This document shows positions 55,621 through 64,000 of a stretch of 64,000 nt of DNA, piece by piece. The position numbers and the translations under genes are program-made. A model generated the notes under the pieces. It had not been told where the DNA came from. It saw only the letters and a program-made list of their open reading frames with translations, and ran no database searches. Position 1 is the first letter of the stretch. Each line of letters begins with the position of its first letter. Source of the stretch: Heliocidaris erythrogramma (lineage: Eukaryota; Echinodermata; Echinoidea; Camarodonta; Echinometridae); assembly GCA_025617745.1 (NCBI GenBank), contig CM046869.1, forward strand, positions 9,381,168 through 9,445,167, written 5' to 3'.

Positions 55621-56370
55621 AAGTCGGGGCCCGAGTTATTAACTCGGGGCCCGAGATAATAAGTCGGGGCCCCGAGTTAATAAGTCGGGGCCCCGAGTTA
55701 ATAAGTCGGGGCCCCGAGATAATAACTCGGGGCCCCGAGATAATAACTCGGGGCCCCGAGTTAATAAGTCGGGGCCCCGAGTTAATAAGTCGGGGCCCCG
55801 AGATAATAACTCGGGGCCCCGAGATAATAAGTCGGGGCCCCGAGTTAATAAGTCGGGGCCCCGAGTTAATAAGTCGGGGCCCCGAGTTAATAAGTCGGGG
55901 CCCCGAGTTAATAAGTCGGGGCCCCGAGATAATAACTCGGGGCCCCGAGTTAATAAGTCGGGGCCCCGAGATAATAAGTCGGGGCCCCGAGATAATAAGT
56001 CGGGGCCCCGAGTTAATAAGTCGGGGCCCCGAGTTAATAAGTCGGGGCCCCGAGATAATAACTCGGGGCCCCGAGATAATAAGTCGGGGCCCCGAGTTAA
56101 TAAGTCGGGGCCCCGAGTTAATAAGTCGGGGCCCCGAGTTAATAAGTCGGGGCCCCGAGATAATAAGTCGGGGCCCCGAGATAATAACTCGGGGCCCCGA
56201 GTTAATAAGTCGGGGCCCCGAGTTAATAAGTCGGGGCCCCGAGTTAATAAGTCGGGGCCCGAGATAATAAGTCGGGGCCCCGAGATAATAAGTCGGGGCC
56301 CCGAGATAATAAGTCGGGGCCCCGAGATAATAACTCGGGGCCCCGAGTTAATAAGTCGGGGCCCCGAGAT
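55621..56370. repeat. 21-bp palindromic satellite (GGGGCCCC)
   Basis: About 36 tandem units of 21 bp (core GGGGCCCCGAGTTAATAA plus GTC). Each unit varies at two places: GAGTTAAT or GAGATAAT, and AAGTC or AACTC. AACTC units complete a perfect 14-bp palindrome CTCGGGGCCCCGAG. The C/G part is almost invariant. Confidence 0.95.
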
Positions 56371-56417
56371 AAAAAAAAAAAACTCGTGTCATTTTATGTC
56401 CCCTTAGGGGCTCCGTA

Positions 56418-56960
56418 AATAGCTAATCTATTGTGTTGTAGTTTATTTGTGTTGTAGATGGTTTGTTTTGTGATTGGATAGTGCAGTAATAGGATGTACA
56501 GTGAGTGTGTGCAGCCACTGCAAAACCATGTAGATTTAGCGGTCAATATTGAATGTGCATAATGTGGCATAACATTAAATGCAGATTTCCACACGAGATA
56601 TTTTTCTATTTACAGCAGGACTTGACATTAACTGTCACCTGCACAACACGTGAGGACTTTTTAAAATAAGACATAGTCAGAAGAAATATCTAGTGAATTG
56701 CCGACGTGGCGACTCAAGATCATAAAGTTATAGACCAGTTGAAGTCCTGTTAAGATGACTATTATCTACTAGTTGAAAACCAGTATTTCTACCGACAGAC
56801 ACGGTCCCCACGGTCACACCAGTTACTTCATATCTACTATAGATATCCCACTCTGATATTTTAATTTGAATTATATTGTCACACCTATTCCTATTCAGTA
56901 AGTGCTATTCGCCTATCCTTTCCATCCGAGGTCATCCAACTTCGGTTGAGAAAAGTGAAA
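56418..56960. other. Intergenic, no gene seen
   Basis: Unremarkable sequence between the palindromic cluster and the Tc1-type element. Short open frames only. Confidence 0.5.
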
Positions 56961-56962
56961 TA

Positions 56963-57781
56963 TACACTAAAGGAAAAAAGAAACTTATAAAAGTTCAAGA
57001 GATCACCAAATTAAATTCTCTGCATGGAAATGTACCAAATTTGGATATAATGTTGATTCAATGCATGGCTTTAAATGACAGTCAATAACAAAAAGTTTTC
57101 TTCAATGCCACAAAAGAAATGTGCACTGAAGCAAAGGACTCTCTAATCCCCAAGTCACAAAGACAAACTGCAGCCTTGTACACCATATGCATGTCAATGA
57201 ATGAAACAAAAGAATTTCAAAAGGGATTTGCAAGTTCATATCCAAACAGATTAATAGCCAGTATGTCCACCTCTAGCTTGCTGGCAAGCTGTACACCGTC
57301 TTCGCATGCTTCCGATCAGATTCGCGATGGTAGCCTGGGGAACATTGTTCCATTCCTCTTGCAGTGCTGCAATGAGCGTCTCCCTATTGATGGGTTGATT
57401 GTCACGCCTTGACACACGTCGACCAAGCTCTTCCCAGAGATGTTCAATTGGGGAAAGGTCTGGTGAACGGGCGCACCGTGGCAGAACATCAATATCCTCT
57501 TGCTCGAGGGGTGCAAATCCCTTTTGAAATTCTTTTGTTTCATTCATTGACATGCATATGGTGTACAAGGCTGCAGTTTGTCTTTGTGACTTGGGGATTA
57601 GAGAGTCCTTTGCTTCAGTGCACATTTCTTTTGTGGCATTGAAGAAAACTTTTTGTTATTGACTGTCATTTAAAGCCATGCATTGAATCAACATTATATC
57701 CAAATTTGGTACATTTCCATGCAGAGAATTTAATTTGGTGATCTCTTGAACTTTTATAAGTTTCTTTTTTCCTTTAGTGTA
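56963..57781. mobile_element. Internally deleted Tc1/mariner element
   Basis: 819 bp flanked by TA (56961-56962 and 57782-57783). Very long inverted arms of about 270 bp (56,963-57,232 and 57,512-57,781), outer ends TACACTAAAGG and CCTTTAGTGTA. The 279-bp centre codes for the transposase C-terminus on the minus strand. Confidence 0.85.
57251..57511 (-). pseudogene. Tc1/mariner transposase C-terminal fragment
   Basis: Reads EDIDVLPRCARSPDLSPIEH, then LWEELGRRVSRR and QEEWNNVPQATIANLIGSMR. The RSPDLxPIExLW block with its catalytic acidic residue is diagnostic of Tc1/mariner DDE domains. The first two catalytic Asp regions are missing. The 124-codon frame extends into the right arm. Confidence 0.85.
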
Positions 57782-57911
57782 TAAATTTATATCTCTTACA
57801 TATATGTGTATATTGTAACATAGCAAAAACTGGCACATTACGACCTTACTCTTACTGTCAATATAATTAAACTTCTCTGTGCATGAAGTAGCGGCTATAG
57901 CTACAAGAATC

Positions 57912-58260
57912 AGGGGCGTTTCATGAAAGGACTTGTCAGATATTTTATCCGACAAATTTGCTCTCAGCCAATCAGATGCAAGGATTTCAGTAGCTTAAAA
58001 CATATTCAGATAGATGAAATCATTACACTCAATTTCATACTGCATGTATTTCATTGCTCTATTTATTTATTTATTTATTTAATTTCCAGGGAAGATAACA
58101 AACAATACATATATACATGATATTTACATGATTAAGCAACAGCCAATGCCTGGGGATTTTACCTAAAAGAATTAAAACAATTTTGTCGAGAGGCTCTCCA
58201 CATTAGAATGAAGTAAGGTAAACATATACATACGTGTAACTAAAATTAAAAAGAAAAAAA
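57912..58260. other. MITE fragment and AT-rich DNA
   Basis: GGGGCGTTTCATGAAAGGAC and CTCTCAGCCAATCAGATGCA mark a partial copy of the MITE family seen at 20.4 and 42.0 kb. A TTTA repeat near 58,055 and AATTTCCAGGGAAGATAAC may be a LINE 3' end (minus). Confidence 0.45.
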
Positions 58261-58280
58261 TGAGGGAAAAGGTACACAAT

Positions 58281-58501
58281 CAGGCCCGTAGCCAGGGTTT
58301 CTAAAGGGGTGCTGGGTCGTTTTTGGCAAAAGTGGACCTTTTTGTCCTAATCAGTACGGACCTTGCTGGGGGGGGGGGGGGGGGGGGGGTCCGATTAAAG
58401 GTGTGTGTGTGTGTGTGTGTTTTCATGAAAAAGCGGACCTCATCCCAAGGGGGGGGGGGGGGTCGTTCGACCCCTCCGACCCCCCTCTGGCTACGGGCCT
58501 G
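58281..58501. mobile_element. CAGGCCCGTAGCCAG element, short copy
   Basis: 221 bp. Same ends as the 23,850-25,314 element, with its own 5-bp duplication ACAAT (58276-58280 and 58502-58506). Contains G runs and a (TG)n tract. Confidence 0.8.
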
Positions 58502-58594
58502 ACAATAGTGGTACTCTCCGCCGTTAACATTTCTGAGCAATCTACAGCAGAATATGTTTAACATGCTGCCGGGTTACGGCAATTATTGAAAGAG

Positions 58595-58705
58595 AAAGAA
58601 GATGGAGAGAGAAGATGGAGAGAGAAGAGGAAGGGGTAAGAGAAAGAGAAGGAGAGAGAAAGAAAGAGAAAGAAAGAAAAAGAGGAGAGAGAGACAGAGA
58701 TTATA
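58595..58705. repeat. GA-rich low-complexity tract
   Basis: Purine-only AGAGAGAAGA-type sequence. A similar tract lies at about 60,050-60,145. Confidence 0.8.
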
Positions 58706-59084
58706 TAAATACTGTAACAGGTATGAGGTTAAGGAAATACATGTGTAGCAAACCACGGTAAAAGCCAGAGGCGTCGATTCCATCAAAATGGACAAAGCAC
58801 CTGAGGGACAGAGCATTTAACAATACCTGCCCCTCCAACTGGATGCCCTATCCATACTGGACACGTGGCGTATCTACGGGGGGTTAAACCCTTAACCCCC
58901 CCCCCCCCCTTGGGCTGCCAAGTAAAAATTTAATGTGAATAGGAACATGCCATTGCGTTAGTAGATGCCAGGAAAACATCACTTACGGGGGTTCAAAATA
59001 GCAACAAAAAAAAAACGGCTCGGCGCTACGGGGCTCGCGGACGTCGCCACTTCGCGGCTCTCCGCATCGTCGTTGGGTCAAACC

Positions 59085-59300
59085 ATTGGAGGATCCAGGA
59101 GGGGGGGGGGGGGAGGCACTTCCGGCCCGTTCCCCCCCCCCCCTTTTGGAAGAAAAGTATGCATTTTGACCATAGACGACCCACCATTTTCTCGATTGTG
59201 CCCCCTTTTAGATTGAAGACTTTTTTTTTTTTGCTTGTCAGGGAATTATGGAGGGAATCTGGACCCCCATAACCCCCCCCCCCCCCCCCCCCCCCCCACT
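59085..59300. repeat. Poly-G/C dispersed repeat, copy C
   Basis: GGAGGATCCAGGA, about 14 G, CCCGTTCCCCCC, then TTTGCTTGTCAGGGAATTAT and a long C run. Related to the copies at 43.76 and 44.47 kb. Confidence 0.5.
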
Positions 59301-59309
59301 GAGCGAAAT

Positions 59310-59790
59310 TTTTTTTTTGTTGATGTTTATTTATATCGGTAAATTTTAGTATGTTAAACTGTTTGAACAAATGGTCGACGTGACACCGGGGAGCAGTACC
59401 TGTAGTTATACGAATTATTTTCTTTTGTAGGGTGGTTAATTTGTGTAATTTGGATATTGTAGAGTTCCCCAGGCTAGGTTGCAGTATGATAGATATGGTA
59501 GAATAAGAGAATTGTAATGCATACGGAGGATGTTATTTGGTAAAATGTGCCGCAGTCTGGAAATAATGCCAATGTTTTTAGAGACTTTGCTTTCTGTTTC
59601 AAGAATATGTTTTTGCCAAGACATAGAACTATCAATGTGCACACCTAGAAATTTTGTGTTTTCAACTCTAGGTAGTAGTACGTTATCGCGATATATGGAA
59701 ATGCTGTCTAAATCAGTGTTTTTATTGTTGTGAAAGATCATATAATTACATTTGTTGACAGACAATTTATTAGCCTTAAACCACTCGCAT
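59310..59790 (-). pseudogene. LINE reverse transcriptase 3' part
   Basis: Minus strand: EWFKANKLSVNKCNYMIFHN, then NTKFLGVHIDSSMSWQKHI and LRMHYNSLILPYLSYCNLAWG, the post-catalytic (thumb) region of Jockey/CR1-type LINE RT. One frameshift near 59,437, after which FKQFNILKFTDINKHQ is in frame to about 59,310. The RT catalytic core is missing (5'-truncated). Confidence 0.8.
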
Positions 59791-59835
59791 ATATACATGT
59801 ATATAATATACATATGAGAGTGGTTTAAGGCTAAA

Positions 59836-62050
59836 TATATATATATAAATAGAAAAGACAAATATAAATCAAAAAACCATAGAGATGTCAATTATCCGAT
59901 ATTTCGGGCATAGCTAGCCCTTTGTCAAGGAATGACAAATTTATTAAGCGTCAAGCAAAAATAAGGGCAAATAAAAGACGCGCAAAATGGTCGCGTATAA
60001 ACAAGAAGTAAGAACGCGCCAGAAGTGACGTAACAATACATCAAGAGAAAGAAGAAGAGCTAAGAGAGAGAGAGAGAGAAAAAAAAAAAGAAAGAGAAAA
60101 GAGAAAGGGACAAGAAAAAGAAAAAGATAAAAGAAAGAAAGAAAATTACGTGATGGGAAATGAGCGGAAAGAAACATTAATTCCTCTTGGTTGGAGGCAG
60201 CCAAGGCGAAAAATCATACGTTCCTCTTCCTGCTTGCGTAGCTGGTCGGAGCCCCCTAAAGCTCCGCCATTTTGTCGGAGACATTTGAACACGATTTGAA
60301 CGCTCCCGAAGCGCCATTAACATACTATGAATTATTCATTTCTTAAGATGCTCCAACATCCATACATGCTCTTCACGCAACAAAACAAAAACGCGGGTCA
60401 GCGTCGAGCATGCGCATTGAGAGAGGTCAAGTACACTTAATTTATTCATGTATGTTAATGTGTTCATGATATGGATTTTGGCGACTCACCAGCATTGGCG
60501 AATCAGTGCCTTCCATTTATAATATAATTATAATAATCAACAATACAATCAACAATGCAATTAAAATATAAACAGTGAGAAGCTACGTGCCATACTTCAA
60601 TTCACGGACACTGTTGCAAAATAAATATGAAATCAAACTTGGTTAAGCTGTGTCACAAGAAACGAATCCATATATAGAGCTTCTGACAGTAATTAAAAAA
60701 TATATATATAATTATTTTTCTTTTTTATTAGATTTTTTAAAAGCAAACTTGGAATTGAACTCCTGGCCCCCATCCCTAAGGCCAGACTTACCAGCTCTCT
60801 CTCTCTCTCTTTCTCCCCCTCTCAAAAAGAACCACTAACTCATGCGGCAGGGGGGGGGGGGAGATTATTATTTCTCTACGTTATCTTCGATTGTTTTACC
60901 CTATGTTTTTTGCATCTGTGTCATTTTTTCAATTGTGTATTCCATCATCCACTATTTTTTAACACAACGTATATTTATAATGTATTTGTTCTACTAATAT
61001 CAAAGGGCCCTATAAGTATTATTCTAAACTTTTATAGAAATAACTCATATGATGCCCTAGACGAAAAATTCAAATATATACTTTATATCACTAACAAAGT
61101 ACATTTTCATCACAACTGAATTATTAAAATCAAATGACCTCATCTGCTGCATGGAAGTATTACATCTTTAAATCTTATTGCATTTGTTGATTTATTGGGA
61201 ATTTTTGAACACATTATAGGTTCCTGTTATACTTCGGGGAGTTTATAAAATGATGACTTATGCAAAATAGAATACTTGAAAATCCTGATAAAATCATCAG
61301 GAGATTTCATAACAAATTTACCCTAACTCAGTGCAGTATGCGGGATTTTCTAAGGGGGGAGGGGCACACAAATACAGGGCTGTCAACTTTTTGGAAGTGC
61401 TTGGAGGGAGATTCGTATTTCTTTCTCGTTGCAAGCCCTCCAAAAGTCACTCAGTGGGGGGGGGGGGGGGGGGGGTTGATTTCATGATTTCATGGGGTCC
61501 AGTTATCCCTCCATAATTCTCTGACAAACACACCCCCCAAAAAAGTTCTAAAAGGTGGCACAATAAAAAAAATGTAAAAAAAGGAGGGGCACAATGTATA
61601 GTGTTCTTTCAAAAAAGGGGGGGGGGGCACGGGCTGGGATTGCCCCTCCCTAAATCCACCGCAGAGAATTTTTCATGAACCTGATAACCTTTTGTTTTGC
61701 TCTGCCCCCCCCCCCCCAGCTATACTAGTGCCCTAACTCCAAAACCACAAAGTCTGTATTGAAACAATGACCAACTACTAATGTACATTTCAGAGTTGGT
61801 TGAAATTTGATCCACACATACCAAGGGCATAATTATTTGACTTGAAAATGGTGAACTAACCTGTTTTTTTCAATTTCTCAATACTGATTGTTTTTGACAT
61901 TTAAAATAGTTTTATATCATATAAACAGTATTTGAAAGTACAGACTTTCCCAAAGTGATAATTTCAATCATAAGATATAAGATCAGTTCATTGGATTAAT
62001 TTTTTGTTACATGTGTTGAGATGCACAATGGATCAAAGCATAACCTCACT
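59836..62050. other. Intergenic with repeats, no gene seen
   Basis: GA-rich tract at about 60,050-60,145, CT-rich near 60,795-60,820, a poly-G/C repeat copy D at about 61,340-61,720 (CCCTCCATAATTCTCTGACA). The rest is AT-rich and unassigned. Confidence 0.45.
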
Positions 62051-62056
62051 GGGCCT

Positions 62057-62137
62057 GGCAATCACTTCAGTAATGTAAGACAAGCTAATACAGTAGGGCA
62101 ATTCAAATCTGCACTAAAAACATACTCATTCAATTGA
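62057..62137 (+). pseudogene. LINE ORF2 C-terminal stub
   Basis: 27 codons including the stop: NHFSNVRQANTVGQFKSALK then TYSFN and TGA. This matches the typical C-terminus of CR1/Jockey-like ORF2 proteins. No other part is recognisable upstream. Confidence 0.55.
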
Positions 62138-62384
62138 TTAATATAATAACACTTCCGGCAGGTTCCCTACTTGTTTCTCTTTCTCACCCTTTCCTCAGTG
62201 CATTGAGACATTTTTCAAAGGTATTATACGAAACATAAAAAAGTTGCGATTAAATGCAAACTCAAAAAATGAAACGCAAGTCCAAAATACGAGAACCTGA
62301 ATGGCTGAAAATCAAGTTGCGTTTAATTTTTTGAGTTGCGTTTAATTGCAACTTTTTATGCAAGAGGGCCCTGTTCTATTATTG

Positions 62385-62389
62385 TTATC

Positions 62390-62420
<31 letters not shown>
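62385..62420. repeat. TTA microsatellite
   Basis: (TTA)n tract of about 12 units. Confidence 0.9.
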
Positions 62421-62422
<2 letters not shown>

Positions 62423-62776
62423 AACATTAGGGGCCAGGCAATGTCCCTAGGCCATCTCGAAGAGGAAACCCTCAACTCAATAGGCCTAATGAGCTAAATG
62501 TATCTACATGAAAGAATTGGCTGTATTAGAATTTATAAAGTGACATGTGGAGGGGCGGGTGAAGGTGCCACATGTGAAAGCTTTAGATGCAGTATCCTTT
62601 TCCCTTAAATGTGCTTGTTACAATAACTTCAGACTCTCCAGATTGCAATACGAAGGATTTGATCTGTTGTAGCCGCCATTAAAGCTGAAGAGGTAAAGTT
62701 GAACTCCATGCATGATGCATATCTGTTAAATGAAATAAGAAAAGATTGAAATCACATGATATGCAAATCATTGAAC

Positions 62777-63000
62777 TCAGTGGCAGATTGGGGGGGGGGG
62801 GCACTTCCGGCCTCCTCCCTTTTCAAAGAGCAGTGTACATTTTATTAAAATTGCCCCCCCCCCCCTTTGAACTAATACGCTTCTTTCTTTTCTTTTTTTT
62901 TTTTTGCTTGTCAGAAATTTTTGCAGGAAAACTGGACCCCAAAAATCTGACAACCCTTTTTTTCTTCTTCTTCTTCTGAGATTTGTGCCCCACCCCCTTT
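62777..63000. repeat. Poly-G/C dispersed repeat, copy E
   Basis: AGTGGCAGATTGGGGGGG, C run, then TTTTTTTTTTGCTTGTCAG and CTGGACCCCAAAAATCTGAC. Same family as copies A to D. Confidence 0.5.
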
Positions 63001-63095
63001 ACAAAATCTATCTTTGTGAAGGAACCAAGGACATCCTTTAGTACCTCAGTTGTGTGAGTGTATAAAAAGAAACTTATTCATACAGCTGAGCCTAC

Positions 63096-63207
63096 CTCTC
63101 TTAACTTCAGCAAATCGGTAGTTCTTTCTTCCTTTCTGAATTGTCTTTACTCAAAGTGGGATGCCTTCAGCATCTATTAATTGTTACTGAAGAAGAGAAG
63201 CATCATC
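63096..63207 (-). other. Exon-like segment (UTR or non-coding)
   Basis: 112 nt with TTTTTCCAG before it and GTAGGC after it on the minus strand. No frame stays open over both this and the next segment, so if spliced it is UTR or a non-coding RNA. Confidence 0.25.
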
Positions 63208-63679
63208 CTGGAAAAATAAAATAGGTTATAGAAGTATTTATACTCCATTCATACTGGTCTCATTGATTCTCCAAGAGAATACAAGACACAGATTCCTTTC
63301 ACAGATTGTATCTGAAATTGTAATGTCTTTCTTCAGAAATATTTCAAAATAATAATAATATTTTTTTCATTTGATATTCTACTTGCTATTGTTTGCATAT
63401 CCGTATTATTGAAAAGGGTTGAACACTCTCAGAGGAACTATCATAATGTATTTACTTGTCAACAAATTTTAGAATCCATAAAACCCTCTATTTATTATAT
63501 ACCTTGGATAACATACATCTATCCTTGACATTATAAGTACAGTATTAGCTAAATCTATCATTCCATCTTTAAAATCTGTAACTCCTCAACTGGATCTTAA
63601 CATTCCCACTGAAATAACCATGGAGCTGCCACTTTAATTGAGTTCCAAGATTAGAGCTCTAGAGCTAGAACTACCATAC

Positions 63680-63859
63680 CTGTCATGCAATCCGGGAAAT
63701 GAAAATAAAGTGGCATCCCAGTAGATTTACATTGCACTTCATCCGTCATCTCCAAAAGTTAGTGGTAGTAGTACGTTCAGCCATGCGTTGATGGGTAGAT
63801 ACATGTACATGTCGAACAAAACACATGGTACGTCTGCATATTCTTCCTTTCACGTCCAT
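63680..63859 (-). other. Exon-like segment (UTR or non-coding)
   Basis: 180 nt with a strong polypyrimidine tract plus CAG before it and GTATGG after it on the minus strand. It begins with an ATG, but the frame stops after 37 codons inside the segment. Confidence 0.25.
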
Positions 63860-64000
63860 CTGAAAAAAAAAATGAAAATGATAATTGATAGTGATACTTT
63901 ATTACTTTTCAACAATTTGTTTGGTCCTGCCTAAAAATGAAAATGACTAGCCCATTTGATTTTGATTTCCTTCACTGCTACACTAAACAAAAATATTTTT

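Larger units (their letters stand above)
53923..56417. mobile_element. Segment bounded by perfect 30-bp inverted repeats
   Basis: TACGGAGCCCCTAAGGGG... (53923-53952) and its exact complement (56388-56417), 30 of 30. It encloses the right arm of the inverted duplication and the GGGGCCCC satellite. I see no target duplication, so whether it moved as one unit is open. Confidence 0.6.

Noticed and set aside
55621-56370. CRISPR-like repeat array
   Set aside because: Units are contiguous 21-mers with no variable spacers, in a eukaryotic genome; a satellite.

Overview
The window looks like metazoan, very probably echinoderm (sea-urchin-like), nuclear DNA. A complement C3/alpha-2-macroglobulin-family gene is split into small exons with GT/AG borders. 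It sits among LTR retrotransposons, LINE relics, many short inverted-repeat DNA elements, poly-G/C tracts and microsatellites. The species call is inference from repeat style and intron density. A 500-N assembly gap lies at 49,512-50,011.

Minus strand, 39,587 down to 391: the 5' half of one host gene, a complement C3-like thioester protein. I assembled 13 coding exons by hand. All phases agree and give 1,749 nt (583 codons), from a signal peptide through macroglobulin domains MG1 to the start of MG6. The rest (anaphylatoxin, CUB, thioester and C345C regions, if present) lies beyond position 1. A plausible promoter (kB-like, CCAAT, E-box, TATA-like, initiator-like) lies at 39,720-39,822.

Only about 4% of that 39.2-kb span is coding. 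Its introns hold: a nearly intact young BEL/Pao retrotransposon (9,256-18,231) whose edge is 25 nt from the exon 8 donor; a head-to-tail array of hairpin-bounded cassettes (27,120-34,742) ending 61 nt from the exon 3 donor; a nested set of DNA elements (23,701-25,338); long-hairpin elements; a piggyBac-type MITE; hAT-type MITEs; and a solo LTR (36,714-37,252).

Upstream of the gene, 39.9-64 kb, I see no convincing host protein-coding gene. This part holds LINE relics (43.4, 59.5 and 62.1 kb), a frameshifted Ty3/gypsy element cut by the gap (45.9-49.5 kb), a palindromic cluster at 51.7-56.4 kb and an internally deleted Tc1/mariner element (56.96-57.78 kb). The palindromic cluster contains hairpin repeats, a 1.5-kb inverted duplication with an IS3-like transposase fragment, and a 21-bp GGGGCCCC satellite. 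Poly-G/C MITE-like repeats are scattered throughout. Two exon-like segments near 63.1-63.9 kb may be UTR or non-coding exons of an unidentified minus-strand transcript.

The two most unusual structures are the cassette array at 27.1-34.7 kb, where each type of unit has its own hairpin and a matching subterminal motif, and the palindromic cluster at 51.7-56.4 kb.
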